Origin: an uncultured cyanobacterium
Lineage (GTDB): Bacteria > Cyanobacteriota > Cyanobacteriia > Thermostichales > Thermostichaceae
Length of the DNA: 64,000 nt
Direction: 5' to 3'
NCBI GenBank assembly: GCA_937944885.1
Contig: CALFBB010000017.1
Coordinates: 41,570-105,569, forward strand
Shown piece by piece: positions 1 to 9,202 of the stretch (its first letter is position 1; each line of letters starts with the position of its first letter). A model generated the notes under the pieces. It saw nothing but the letters and a program-made list of their open reading frames with translations, did no database searches and was not told where the DNA came from. Position numbers and translations under genes: made by a program.

Positions 1-263
1 TTTGAGAGCCTGTTACTTTAGGATAACCTTGCGGGGTTCATCATCTGGATCCCAGACACCCTACACACTGGACAATCCTTTTGCTCGGTTAATGGTTAAT
101 GATTGAGAAAACATCACCCTCCCCTTAGACTTTCTTGTTCATGGGTCCTCTGTTAATCCACCGGAGATAATTCTGGGCTATCTATGAGCCGTCCGGAGGT
201 CGCTTTGCCCCTCTTGAATGTGGCTAAATGTAGGCATTACGCAGCGTTGAGGGATCCAAGCCG

Positions 264-755
264 TTGTCACATGACGTTTTCACTTCAATTACCGAGATTG
301 ATAGGGTAGCTCTCCCAGCCGAGGATAACTCCAATGTCGCTGAAGAGTTATTTGATCAGGTGCCTGAGCAGCCGCTGACCTACCCGGAGTTTACCCTGTC
401 GATTTGTCACCCCCTGCGCCCCTGTAGCTACATTCTGCGAGGGGATGCCTACGCCATTGGACGGGATCCCTCTAACGCCATCCAAATCGTCAATCGTTTC
501 GTTTCCCGTCGCCATGCCTACCTGGTGCGGGTACCGACCAAGTCCAGTCGCAGCGGCTTTACCTATTGCTTAATCGATGGCAACCGGCACGGCCAATCGA
601 GCACCAACGGGGTGTTTGTCAACGGCACGCGGGTGGCCACCCATTACCTCAAAAGTGGGGATGTTATCTACTTTGGCCCAGAGATCCGAGCCTATTTCTT
701 CGAAGTAGCTCGAATTCCCCATCTTCCCAATCCCTTCATCTCCAGCACTATCTAA
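264..755 (+). CDS. FHA domain protein
   Basis: A 163-residue protein that is essentially one forkhead-associated domain, a phosphothreonine-peptide binding module used in signalling. The hallmarks are present in order: a GRD-P-SN segment around residues 67-72, VSRRHA around 80-85, and a later SSTNGVFVNG segment matching the usual STNGT-x-NG motif. About 45 residues precede the domain and no second domain is seen. The only start codon in the open frame is TTG at 264, because an in-frame stop lies at 231-233 and the ATG at 271 is out of frame. The partner kinase or ligand cannot be told from the sequence, and the gene stands alone. Confidence 0.85.
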   Translation: MSHDVFTSITEIDRVALPAEDNSNVAEELFDQVPEQPLTYPEFTLSICHPLRPCSYILRGDAYAIGRDPSNAIQIVNRFVSRRHAYLVRVPTKSSRSGFTYCLIDGNRHGQSSTNGVFVNGTRVATHYLKSGDVIYFGPEIRAYFFEVARIPHLPNPFISSTI

Positions 756-1186
756 AGATCCTCACCGGGAATCCATGCCCACAGGGCTTGATGGTTAAAA
801 TTCTCCTACACCCTACCGTTCCATCTCCCGATTGAGATGAGCAACGGCAGGCCACTCCAAGACCCACAGAGAACCTCTGGGCAGTTGGCTCCAAACCTCT
901 GGAGAGAGGCTTGTCTCAACGATTTTTTATCCCTACTGAATGATGGGGTAGTCCTAAGAAGGAAAATCAGGACCAGGTCAGCTTGAGCGACTTACCGGCT
1001 TGTGCGGATTACACACTGTATCTGGCTGTATCTGGTGAAACACTGGGGCGCGCTCAAAGATACCTGGCCTAAGGTTGATATCCGGTGCTTGTGGGAAAAT
1101 GGTTCAAGACAACGGAAAAACGGTTGTCTGATGTCGTCCATTGAGTCTCCGGCTCTGGGCAGATCTGAGCAGCTATAGGTCAATTC
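756..1186. other. Intergenic region upstream of chlD
   Basis: No convincing gene is seen in 431 bases. Two small structures stand out: a near-tandem repeat of TGTATCTGG around 1017-1035, and an inverted repeat AGACAAC (1107-1113) / GTTGTCT (1123-1129) with a 9-base A-rich loop, about 60 bases before the chlD start. The inverted repeat could be an operator or an mRNA hairpin, but nothing else supports either role. Confidence 0.4.
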
Positions 1187-3202
1187 ATGGGATCCGCAGT
1201 CCTTTCTCCAACCCTCAAACCTCAGCCCACCTTTCCCCTCACTGCCGTGGTTGGGCAGCAACCGGTTAAGCTGGCGCTGCTTCTGGCCGCTGTGGATCCC
1301 GGTTTGGCAGGAGTGGTCATCGTTGGGCCACGCGGCACAGCCAAGTCTGTTTTGGCCAGAGGGATCCATGCCCTGCTGCCCCCGATTGAAGTGATTGCCG
1401 GCTCCTTTTGCAACGATGATCCGGCCCAGCCGGGTACCTGGTCTGACTGGGCCCAAGCCCACTGGGATCCCACGGCAGTGCCGCCCAAACAGGTGATCCC
1501 AGCACCTTTTGTGCAAATCCCCTTGGGCGTAACCGAGGATCGCCTCCTGGGAGCCGTGGATGTGGGGGCTTCCGTTGAGCGGGGGGAACCTGTCTTTCAA
1601 CCTGGCTTGCTGGCGGCGGCCCATCGGGGTGTATTGTATGTAGACGATATCAACCTCTTGGACGACCAGATTGCTAATCTGCTCTTGACAGTGGTAGGGG
1701 ATGGCGTCAACCGTCTCGAGCGGGAAGGGATCAGCCTGCAACATCCCTGCCGACCTCTGCTGGTGGCCACCTACAACCCCGAAGAAGGCCCTCTGCGGCA
1801 ACATCTGTTGGATCGCATGGCCATGGTGCTCCCTGCCGATTTGGATCTTACCCTAGAGGAGCGGCGGGAAATTGCCCAACGGGCCAACCGTTTTAGCGAC
1901 AGCCCCGAAACCTTCTTAGCCGAGCATGAGGCTGAGCTAGAGGATTTACGCACCCGTATTCTTCTGGCACGGGAATGGCTGCCCCAGGTCAAACCGCAAC
2001 GGCAGCAAATTCATTACCTAGTGCAAGAAGCCCTGCGCGGCAATGTTCAAGGTCATCGCGGCGAATATTTTGCTTTGCGGGCTGCCTGTGCCTTGGCCGC
2101 TTTAGAAGGACGGGATTGCCTTTTGGCAGAGGATTTGCAGCAGGCGGTGCAGTTGGTGCTTCTGCCTCGGGCCAACTACGATCCCAGCCAGCCGCCCCCA
2201 CCTCCGCCACCGTCCCCACCTGAACCGGAGTCTGGACCGTCGGATCCCGAAGAGGAACCGGAGGACAACAACCCAGAACCCCAACCGGAAAACACCAGCC
2301 TACCGGAAGAATTTTTATTTGACCCGGAAAGTGTTGCCCTGGATCCGCGCCTGTTGGCCTTTGCTCAATCTCTCCATCAGCAAGGCAAAACGGGATCCCG
2401 CAGTTTGGTCTTCAGTGCCGACCGAGGTCGCTACATCAAGCCTATCCTGCCCAAAGGCCCCAACCCACGCATTGCCGTCGATGCCACCTTGCGCACTGCT
2501 GCTCCTTACCAGCAAAGCCGCCGCCAACGGCAACCGGGCCGAACCGTGGTCGTGGAGCAAAGCGATATTCGCGCCAAGAAGCTGGCTCGCAAAGCTGGGG
2601 CCTTGGTGATCTTCGTGGTGGATGCCTCCGGTTCGATGGCCCTCAATCGCATGCAATCGGCCAAAGGAGCAGCTCTACGACTGCTCACAGAAGCCTACCA
2701 AAACCGCGACAAAGTGGCCTTGATTGCCTTTCGCGGCGAAACCGCCGAGGTGCTGTTGCCTCCTACCCGCTCAATTGAGTTGGCCCGTCGCCGCCTAGAA
2801 TCTTTGCCCTGTGGCGGCGGATCCCCCCTGGCCCATGCCCTAACCCAAGCCATCCGAATGGGGGTGAATGCCCGTACGGCTGGAGATGTAGGCCAAGTCA
2901 TGTTGGTAGCCCTGACCGATGGGCGCGGCAACATTCCCCTCAGTCGCTCTTTGGGCCAAAACCACTCTTCTGCTGAACCGACCGACCTGAAACAGGAGCT
3001 GCGCGACATTGCTCTACGGATTCGCGCCCTGGGGTTAAAACTTTTGGTCATCGATTCCCAAAGCCGCTTTGTTACCACCGGTTTTAGCCAGGAGCTAGCC
3101 GAGCTAGCGGGAGGACGATATTTTCATTTGCCCCGTGCCAACGACCAAGGAATTGCCGCAGTAGCCCGCTCGGCTATTCAGGAAAGTCGGGGATCCCTTT
3201 AA
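1187..3202 (+). CDS. chlD: Magnesium chelatase subunit D
   Basis: ChlD works with ChlI and ChlH to insert Mg2+ into protoporphyrin IX, the first committed step of chlorophyll synthesis. The 671-residue protein has the expected three parts. An N-terminal AAA+ domain (about 20-330) carries a degenerate P-loop, GPRGTAKS, near residue 47. A proline- and acid-rich linker (about 335-375) includes a run of seven prolines. A C-terminal von Willebrand A domain has the MIDAS motif DASGSM near residue 478. The altered Walker A motif is normal for ChlD, which has weak or no ATPase activity, and the length fits the family. The ATG at 1187 has an AGG-containing ribosome site about 8 bases upstream. The other chelatase subunits are not in this window. 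Confidence 0.95.
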   Translation: MGSAVLSPTLKPQPTFPLTAVVGQQPVKLALLLAAVDPGLAGVVIVGPRGTAKSVLARGIHALLPPIEVIAGSFCNDDPAQPGTWSDWAQAHWDPTAVPPKQVIPAPFVQIPLGVTEDRLLGAVDVGASVERGEPVFQPGLLAAAHRGVLYVDDINLLDDQIANLLLTVVGDGVNRLEREGISLQHPCRPLLVATYNPEEGPLRQHLLDRMAMVLPADLDLTLEERREIAQRANRFSDSPETFLAEHEAELEDLRTRILLAREWLPQVKPQRQQIHYLVQEALRGNVQGHRGEYFALRAACALAALEGRDCLLAEDLQQAVQLVLLPRANYDPSQPPPPPPPSPPEPESGPSDPEEEPEDNNPEPQPENTSLPEEFLFDPESVALDPRLLAFAQSLHQQGKTGSRSLVFSADRGRYIKPILPKGPNPRIAVDATLRTAAPYQQSRRQRQPGRTVVVEQSDIRAKKLARKAGALVIFVVDASGSMALNRMQSAKGAALRLLTEAYQNRDKVALIAFRGETAEVLLPPTRSIELARRRLESLPCGGGSPLAHALTQAIRMGVNARTAGDVGQVMLVALTDGRGNIPLSRSLGQNHSSAEPTDLKQELRDIALRIRALGLKLLVIDSQSRFVTTGFSQELAELAGGRYFHLPRANDQGIAAVARSAIQESRGSL

Positions 3203-3234
3203 CAGCTCGCTGATAGGACTCCCTCTCAGGTGCG

Positions 3235-3264
3235 TTGAAACCTTTCTTAACAATTCGCTATCAT
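3235..3264 (+). promoter_or_regulatory. Candidate promoter for the DUF2993 gene
   Basis: A sigma70-like pair is visible: TTGAAA at 3235-3240 and TATCAT at 3259-3264, separated by 18 bases and ending 27 bases before the ATG at 3292. The short resulting leader contains a GAGGAGA purine stretch. Spacing and position fit well, but no start site has been mapped. Confidence 0.5.
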
Positions 3265-3291
3265 TGAGGAGAAACGATATCCTCCTGTTTT

Positions 3292-4059
3292 ATGACCACA
3301 GGCTTGCTGCCGGAACTGTCCTTGCCGAATCAAACGGCTGTTGATTGGGTCAGCCGGGGTGTGGGTGCTGCTATCCGCGCCCTGTTTAAGCACTCAGAAA
3401 AACTGGAAGCCCGTGTGCGGGTGGAACCGGTTACCAAGCTATTGCAGGGACGTATAGACAGCTTTGAGCTGCTCGGCCAGCACCTGCAGATGTACAACGG
3501 CCTCAGGCTTACTACTTTAGAGTTGTTTTCTAACTCGGTTGCTATCGATTTCAGTCAAATTTGGCAGGGCCGGGTCAGATTGCAGCAGCCGGTGGAGGCC
3601 ACCATGCGTGTGGTCCTGACAGAGGCTGACTTGGCTGCATCTTTCAACACTCCCTTTGTATTGGGCAAGTTGGCTCAGGTCCAAGCGGAAGGTCAACCCT
3701 TATCCTTTCAAAACGTGCAAGTTCACATTACTCCGGAGCAGCGCTTGCAACTGCAAGCAGAGGTGCAGCAGGGGGCCAAGAATACTCTGGCAGTCGGGTT
3801 CTCCAGTCGAATTGAGGTACTTGAGCGTCGCCGCATTCGTTTTGAGGAGCCTGTGTTTGAGGGGGATACGAATGGATTGCCCCTCAGCCGTGCCTTGGTG
3901 GATCACTTGAATGGACTCTTGGACTTGGATCGGCTGGCTTTGCAGGGTACCCAGTTGCGGGTAGACCAGGTGCGTCTACAGCAGCAGAGAATGATTTTTT
4001 ACGGCAGTGCCACCATTCAGCGTTTTCCAACTCGGCAGCCTCAACGGGCCGGTGCTTGA
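3292..4059 (+). CDS. DUF2993 family protein
   Basis: A 255-residue protein of the DUF2993 family, common in cyanobacteria and actinobacteria. The actinobacterial member LmeA is a periplasmic lipoglycan enzyme; the cyanobacterial members have no settled role. This protein has no clear signal peptide or membrane segment. It shows the family pattern of alternating short strands with a conserved centre around residues 60-130, including a stretch near residue 112 reading TEADLAASFNTPFV. It is followed by a strong terminator and preceded by its own candidate promoter, so it is probably monocistronic. The family assignment rests on recalled similarity. Confidence 0.7.
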   Translation: MTTGLLPELSLPNQTAVDWVSRGVGAAIRALFKHSEKLEARVRVEPVTKLLQGRIDSFELLGQHLQMYNGLRLTTLELFSNSVAIDFSQIWQGRVRLQQPVEATMRVVLTEADLAASFNTPFVLGKLAQVQAEGQPLSFQNVQVHITPEQRLQLQAEVQQGAKNTLAVGFSSRIEVLERRRIRFEEPVFEGDTNGLPLSRALVDHLNGLLDLDRLALQGTQLRVDQVRLQQQRMIFYGSATIQRFPTRQPQRAGA

Positions 4060-4111
4060 CACGCCTTGCCGGAGCTGATACATTTACTCACGGTGAGGAG
4101 TGAAGAGAAGA

Positions 4112-4154
4112 AGCCTCTGGGGTCGAAACACGGACAGACTCCCAGAGGTTTTTT
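4112..4154 (+). terminator. Rho-independent terminator after the DUF2993 gene
   Basis: Inverted repeat CCTCTGGG (4114-4121) / CCCAGAGG (4141-4148), with a 19-base loop and followed at once by six T residues (4149-4154). It lies about 55 bases after the stop at 4059. The long loop weakens it slightly, but the stem is perfect over 8 base pairs. Confidence 0.8.
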
Positions 4155-4267
4155 CATAGTTTCAATCTTCATAATTTCAACCTTTGAATGAGGGTTCTTG
4201 ATCACTTGATCAAAATTACTTGATCAAAGGATGATCAAAGGAACTGTCCGGATCACAATCTTGATTT

Positions 4268-5335
4268 TTGAGCGAGTGCCCCAGTTTGCGAGTACGCCTG
4301 CTAGAACTCTGGCACAAGCGGTTTCCCCACAGCCTGCGCACCCAAGTGGCGCTGGTTATTGCCAGCCTGTCTTTTGTGCCCAACCTGGTTTTTATTCTAT
4401 CGGTGCGTTGGATTCTACCTGATACTCAGATCAGCAGTGAGGGAGTGGTGCTGTTGTTGCTGTGGATCCCTCTGTTGGCAGGTCTGTCGGCCGCTGTAGG
4501 GTATGGGTTATCTTCTCTGATTTTGCGACCTCTAACCCTGCTGGCGCGGGAGTTGACCCATTTGGAGACGCTGCTCAACCAACCGGCACGGTGGAACCTG
4601 TTGCTGCGGCCTGAGGATCCCCAAGAATCTCTGATCCTGAGGAGAGCCTTTGCCCATTTGCTGCGCCAGATTCAAACCGATCAAATGCGGCGGGAAGCCT
4701 TTACGGCCACCCTGGTCCACGATCTGAAAACCCCGCTGATTGCCTTTGGACATTTACTCAGTGCTCTCAAGCAAGATGATCTGGAACCAGAACAACGTTA
4801 TGCCCTCATCGATCGCATCTTGCAAGAGAATCAACGCAATCTCTCCCTGGTGCAAAGAATGGTGGAAGCCCACCGCCTAGAGCGGGGGGAAATCCATCTC
4901 AACCCACAACCGTGCGATCTGGGAGCTCTGGCTAGAAAGGTGGTAGAACGCATGGCCTCCCTCGCCCAAGATCGCAACATTCAACTGCAAGTAGAGGGCC
5001 AAGGATGGGCCAAGGCGGATGAGGCAGAGTTGGAACGAGCTTTGCTGAACTTAATTGACAATGCCTTGCGCTATGCCCGCCATATCGTTGTGCTGACGGT
5101 GATGCCCAAACAAATACAGGTCCGGGATGATGGCCCGGGATTACCGGCCCCGCTCGAGGAATTGGCCCAGCCCTATGTGACTCAGCCGATTCATATTGCC
5201 GGACAGCACTACCCAACTGGGTCGGGAGGGCTGGGGTTATACATTGCCAAGCGTATCCTCCAAGCCCACCAAGGGGATTTGCAGCTGATCGAGACGGGAT
5301 CCCAAGGGACCATCCTAGCCCTAGTGTTGCCATGA
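4268..5335 (+). CDS. Membrane-bound sensor histidine kinase
   Basis: A 355-residue two-component sensor kinase. Two hydrophobic segments (about 27-50 and 57-85) give a short membrane sensor with little periplasmic loop. These are followed by a HAMP-like linker, a dimerization domain with the H-box HDLKTPL near residue 150, and a catalytic domain with N-box NLIDNALRYA, G1 box DDGPGLP and G2 box GSGGLGLYIA. The called start is TTG at 4268; a second TTG 15 bases later is equally possible, and neither has a strong ribosome site. No response regulator is adjacent; the nearest is at 7829-8521 on the other strand. The signal sensed is unknown. Confidence 0.88.
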   Translation: MSECPSLRVRLLELWHKRFPHSLRTQVALVIASLSFVPNLVFILSVRWILPDTQISSEGVVLLLLWIPLLAGLSAAVGYGLSSLILRPLTLLARELTHLETLLNQPARWNLLLRPEDPQESLILRRAFAHLLRQIQTDQMRREAFTATLVHDLKTPLIAFGHLLSALKQDDLEPEQRYALIDRILQENQRNLSLVQRMVEAHRLERGEIHLNPQPCDLGALARKVVERMASLAQDRNIQLQVEGQGWAKADEAELERALLNLIDNALRYARHIVVLTVMPKQIQVRDDGPGLPAPLEELAQPYVTQPIHIAGQHYPTGSGGLGLYIAKRILQAHQGDLQLIETGSQGTILALVLP

Positions 5336-5444
5336 TCGAGGATCCCTTGGGCAACCGAAGCAAGTGGAGTTACCATCAAGTTATTAGCAACTAATCCACT
5401 TATTGACTTGTATAGCGAAGTTGCCCAACAGCGGAGGGGGCACG

Positions 5445-5891
5445 ATGGTTTACACAGAGGAAGCCTTCAAGGCAGAGCTGAATGCCAGAGGTTGGCGCTC
5501 GACTCGTCAGCGGGAGATTATCCTCCAAACCTTCCAAAACCTACCGGAGGGCACTCACCTAAGCGCCGAGGAACTTCACGAAACTCTCCAGAAGGCGGGA
5601 CACAACATCAGCTTGTCCACCATCTACCGGACTGTTAAATTGATGGCGCGTATGGGCATTCTCCGGGAGTTGGAACTGACAGAAGGCCACAAGCACTACG
5701 AGATCAATCAACCCGCCCCCCACCACCATCACCACCTAGTCTGTGTAAAAACCAATCGGGTGATTGAGTTCAAAAACAGTGCCATCCTCAACATTACCCA
5801 GAAGGTGGCCGAAAAGTACGGCTTCAAGGTACTTGACTGTCAGCTCACCATCATCGGTATCAGTCCAGAAGGGCAACGCTCCATCCTTTGA
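5445..5891 (+). CDS. Fur-family transcriptional regulator with few cysteines
   Basis: A 148-residue ferric-uptake-regulator family protein, closest by eye to cyanobacterial FurA. It has the winged-helix DNA-binding domain (about 10-80, with SLSTIYRTVKLM as recognition helix) and the HHHHHLVC metal-binding stretch. The start is set at ATG 5445 because GGAGG at 5433-5437 sits 7 bases upstream; the frame stays open to 5403. Anabaena FurA, as I recall it, has two CxxC pairs. Here the first reads C-V-K-T and the C-terminal one reads S-P-E-G, so only the first cysteine of the first pair and the lone cysteine in DCQLTI remain. It probably still binds iron or manganese through the histidine/acid sites. 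Confidence 0.88.
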   Translation: MVYTEEAFKAELNARGWRSTRQREIILQTFQNLPEGTHLSAEELHETLQKAGHNISLSTIYRTVKLMARMGILRELELTEGHKHYEINQPAPHHHHHLVCVKTNRVIEFKNSAILNITQKVAEKYGFKVLDCQLTIIGISPEGQRSIL

Positions 5892-6051
5892 CACTTTTCT
5901 TCTCACTACCTGATGGCCTACTTTGGAAGAATCTGCCCTGAATCCTGGGTAAGCTTGAGTATCCTAGGCTACGCTGTTTTTTAATGTCCACAGTGCATCC
6001 TACCCAAGAGAAGACAAAAAACGGAGCAATATCCTCTTGACGTTTACCCTC

Positions 6052-7185
6052 TCAGGCCGGCTCTTCTCCAACGGGATCCCGCCCTTCTAGCCGACAGAAC
6101 AATTGCCTCATGATCAGCTCCCGCTGGCCAATCGAGAGGGAGGGAGCAAGGGTACTGGGGAAGTGGGGCATAGCCAACGTGACACGATCCAGTAGGTCGG
6201 CACGACGGTGTTTTTGTTGAATAGACCAGGCCCGTTCCAGGATATTCTGGGCCACCTCCGTTTCTAGCCCTGTTTGTTTCGATAGCCAAACCGCCAACTG
6301 CTCCAGGTCCGGGTCAAAGCGCAGCCGGTACATGTAGATCAGCATGCCAACCCCAATCACAAGACCCAAGCCGCTGGCCACGTAAGCTGCCTTGATGTCG
6401 GTCCCGGGCAGATAGGCGACAGCCGAAACCCGCAACAGTTCGTAGGGGATCCGTATTAAGCTATAGCCGACCACATAGGTCCACACCCAGGTGCCATCCT
6501 TTAGTTTGGGGGCACGCCAGAACATGCCCATCAATAGGGCAAACAACACTAGATTGAGGACACTTTCGTAAAAGAAGATGGGGTGGAAAAACTCAAACTG
6601 GCTGTACTGCGGCTCGCGGGCTTGGGGAGGGATATACACCCGCAGGGGCCAAGTGCTATCCGGAGGGATGGGAGCGCCATAGGCTTCTGAGTTGAAAAAA
6701 TTGCCCCAGCGCCCGATGGCTTGGCCCAAAATTAAGCCAGGGGTGAGGATATCGGCATATTTCCAGCCATTGATACCGGTAGCACGGCAGTAGAAGTAGA
6801 GGGCCAAAGCTCCGGCCAGCACCCCGCCGTGGATGATGATCCCCCCCCGCCAAATGGCAAAGGCAGAGAGGGGATTATCGCTAAACTCTGACCAATGGGT
6901 GAGGACGTAGTAGAGCCTGGCCCCCAAAAACCCGGATACCACCAGCCACAGAGCCAACATTTCTACCCGTTCACCGGCCTGTCCCGGTTCTTTTTCCAGA
7001 TGTCTTGCTTCTGCCAAGGCTTTGGTCAAGATCAAACCGATTAACACGGCTAGGGCCATCAACAGGCCGTACCAGCGCAAGCCCAGACCCCCCACTCCCG
7101 GTGTATCGACAGGAAAGCGGAAGACAAATTCCCCCGGAGAACTGAAGGTGAGTCCCAACAGACCCGATGAGTTCATCCACGCCAT
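6052..7185 (-). CDS. lgt: Prolipoprotein diacylglyceryl transferase with C-terminal extension
   Basis: Lgt transfers diacylglycerol from phosphatidylglycerol to the lipobox cysteine of prolipoproteins in the inner membrane. The protein has about seven hydrophobic segments and the family signature GRWGNFFNSEAYG in the first half. The last 85-90 residues lie beyond the usual end of Lgt (about 270-290 residues). They are hydrophilic and rich in Leu, Glu and Arg, with no membrane segment and no domain I recognise. ATG at 7185 is used as start; a GTG at 7194 with GGAAGG 5 bases upstream is also plausible. The downstream spacer to the fur gene has no clear terminator. Confidence 0.92.
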   Translation of the reverse strand: MAWMNSSGLLGLTFSSPGEFVFRFPVDTPGVGGLGLRWYGLLMALAVLIGLILTKALAEARHLEKEPGQAGERVEMLALWLVVSGFLGARLYYVLTHWSEFSDNPLSAFAIWRGGIIIHGGVLAGALALYFYCRATGINGWKYADILTPGLILGQAIGRWGNFFNSEAYGAPIPPDSTWPLRVYIPPQAREPQYSQFEFFHPIFFYESVLNLVLFALLMGMFWRAPKLKDGTWVWTYVVGYSLIRIPYELLRVSAVAYLPGTDIKAAYVASGLGLVIGVGMLIYMYRLRFDPDLEQLAVWLSKQTGLETEVAQNILERAWSIQQKHRRADLLDRVTLAMPHFPSTLAPSLSIGQRELIMRQLFCRLEGRDPVGEEPA

Positions 7186-7397
7186 GCTTTGCACTTCAGC
7201 CTTCCTCAACTTAGCTCGACAGCTTCAGATCCAACGCTCATTTGGATCCTGCCCTACTTATCCCACAACTCCACATCACCTGACGGAGGCAACTTAGCCA
7301 ACAGGGCTTGAAATTGTTTGTTTTTGCACAGGCAATCCAAGTCGGGAGCGATGCAGGCAGCAGAGCCCCATACTTCTGGGGGTTGAGCCGGATCGCA

Positions 7398-7811
7398 TCA
7401 GCAATACAGTCTATCGCTACAGTCTATCGCTTCACGGGTATGTCCCATCAGGGCATAGCAATAGCCTCTGTTGTAAATGCCGTTGGCATGCTTGGGATTA
7501 ACTTGCAAAGATTGTTCAATGCTGGCCAGTGCCTCTGTGAGCCGGCCTAACTTAATGAGGGCATAGCCACGGTTATCCCACGCTTCGAAGTTATTGGGAT
7601 CACACTCCACTGCCCGTTCATAGGAGCTGATTGCTTCCTCGACCCGCCCCATGTGCCGCAAGATCAAGCCGCGATTATTCCAAGCATGGGTGACTTCTTG
7701 TGAGCAAGCTCCGGGTTTGGTGGCCAAAATCTACAAGATATGGTCGTAGATAGCCAGTGATTCTGGACCTTTCGGCAGTAGGCAATACTCCACCTCAAAG
7801 GGTTCTGGCAT
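7398..7811 (-). pseudogene. Broken TPR protein gene
   Basis: The minus strand reads in one frame from ATG at 7811 for 26 codons (MPEPFEVEYCLLPKG and onward), meets TAG at 7731-7733, and continues in the same frame as a clear tetratricopeptide repeat protein. Repeats such as AWNNRGLILRHMGRVEEAI, AWDNRGYALIKLG and GIYNRGYCYALMG follow the 34-residue TPR spacing. The 3' end stops abruptly after the third repeat, in a stretch where an 11-base unit (AGTCTATCGCT) is duplicated. A single nonsense codon plus a decayed 3' end suggests a pseudogene. It begins 17 bases after the response regulator stop, so the two probably once shared a transcript. Restart at TTG 7727 could still yield a 109-residue fragment. 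Confidence 0.7.
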
Positions 7812-7828
7812 AGGAAAGGCATCCTCCC

Positions 7829-8521
7829 TCACTCCCGCAGGACGTAACCTACGCCGCGCACAGTCTGGATGAGGCGCTTTTCCCCTCGGTCCTCAATTTT
7901 AAGACGCAGATAGCGGATGTAGACCTCAATGATGTTGGAGTCGCCTATAAAGTCGAACCCCCAGACATGCTCCAGGATTTGTTGGCGGGTGAGCACCTGG
8001 CGGGGATGCTCCATCAGGTAGCGCAGCAGATCGTATTCTTTGGCCGTTAATTCCACCCGCCGCTCTCCTCGCTTGACCTCTCGTGTTAAGGGATCCAAGG
8101 TCAAATCCATAAAAGTCAGATGGCCCTCATGGGATCCCTTTGGGTGGCGCAAATGGGCCCGTACGCGAGTGAGGAGTTCCTGAATGCTAAAGGGTTTCAC
8201 CACATAGTCATCAGCCCCTGCATCCAACCCTGCTACCCGGTCGGACACATCATCTCCGGCGGTCATCAACACCACCGGTACCCGATTGCCGGTGGAGCGC
8301 AGTTGCCGACAGATTTCCAAGCCCGATATACCGGGCAACATCCAATCCAGGAGCACTAGGTCGGGTTTTTGGTCGCGGGCCGCCATCAACCCAGTCATGC
8401 CATCACTGGCCACACTGACTCGATACCCTTCGTGGGTCAGCTCTGTTTCCACAAAACGGGCTAGCTTTGCTTCATCTTCGATTACCAGGATGTGGGCAGA
8501 GGATGGATCGGTTTCTGACAT
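7829..8521 (-). CDS. OmpR/PhoB-family response regulator
   Basis: A 230-residue two-component response regulator. The receiver domain (about 10-125) has the acidic pocket at residues 15-17, the phosphoacceptor Asp59 in LVLLDWMLPG and the conserved Lys109 in VVKPF. The C-terminal winged helix (about 135-228) includes VLTRQQILEHVWG and ends with the typical TVRGVGYVLRE. ATG at 8521 is preferred over the upstream in-frame start at 8572 because an AGGAGAG ribosome site lies just before it. The cognate kinase is not adjacent. The broken TPR gene lies directly downstream on the same strand. Confidence 0.9.
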   Translation of the reverse strand: MSETDPSSAHILVIEDEAKLARFVETELTHEGYRVSVASDGMTGLMAARDQKPDLVLLDWMLPGISGLEICRQLRSTGNRVPVVLMTAGDDVSDRVAGLDAGADDYVVKPFSIQELLTRVRAHLRHPKGSHEGHLTFMDLTLDPLTREVKRGERRVELTAKEYDLLRYLMEHPRQVLTRQQILEHVWGFDFIGDSNIIEVYIRYLRLKIEDRGEKRLIQTVRGVGYVLRE

Positions 8522-9202
8522 ACTCTCTCCTGAGGGGAAGAGACAGAAAACTTGTCTATTGGCCACAAGCATAGCTTAGACCCATCAGTTGAGTGGCGAT
8601 GTACTCCCCATACCGTTGGCATAGCTCACCGCAGGCATTCTAAGCAGAGGATATGTACTTCTCCAGGCTTACTCAAGACTTCGCGTTTCGTACTATGTAA
8701 AATCTCTATCGATGCCTCAACAAATGTTATCGAACAAGCCAGGCAGAAAGAGAAAATCAAGGTTAAAACCCTAACCAATACCTACAGAAGCTACACAGGA
8801 GTTCCACCGGTGAGCCTACTCTTGGAGATGTATTGAGTGCAATCGAAGGGATCCGACAGGATGTTTCCAAGACAAACGCTCAGCTGGAAACTGTAGTGGA
8901 AGAAGCACAACGATAGACTGAGTAAAAGACAGAGAACCAAGTGATATTGGATTGAATTGACTTCTATCAGATCTATCAGAACGCCAGCACCCAGGTGGTT
9001 AATCTTGCTTTTGCCCCGATTGGCACTGCCACCGAACCTTCGACATGCTCCCTACACCTAGAAAGAGATCTGTCTCTAAACCCAGATCCTGAGGCCAATG
9101 CTGCTCTGGATACCTGGGAAAAACTGCACCATGCAAAGCAAATGGCCGAAGTTAATTACAGACAAGGACGTCATCGACCCGAGTCTATCTAAATCTCTAA
9201 AT
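8522..9202. other. Spacer with apparently decayed coding sequence
   Basis: No intact gene is seen in 681 bases. Two plus-strand stretches look protein-like but lack good starts. The frame open from 8767 to the stop at 8914-8916 ends in a helical, coiled-coil-like segment (AIEGIRQDVSKTNAQLETVV). The frame ending at 9192 contains 65 residues after GTG 8995. Stops separate them and no ribosome site precedes either. They may be remnants of one or two lost genes; I recognise neither. Confidence 0.35.

Noticed and set aside
1107..1129. Terminator before chlD
   Set aside because: The inverted repeat has no T-run after it and the upstream gene ended about 350 bases earlier.
992..1804. Minus-strand open frame of 270 codons overlapping the chlD start
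   Set aside because: Covers conserved chlD coding sequence on the other strand and has no recognisable motif.
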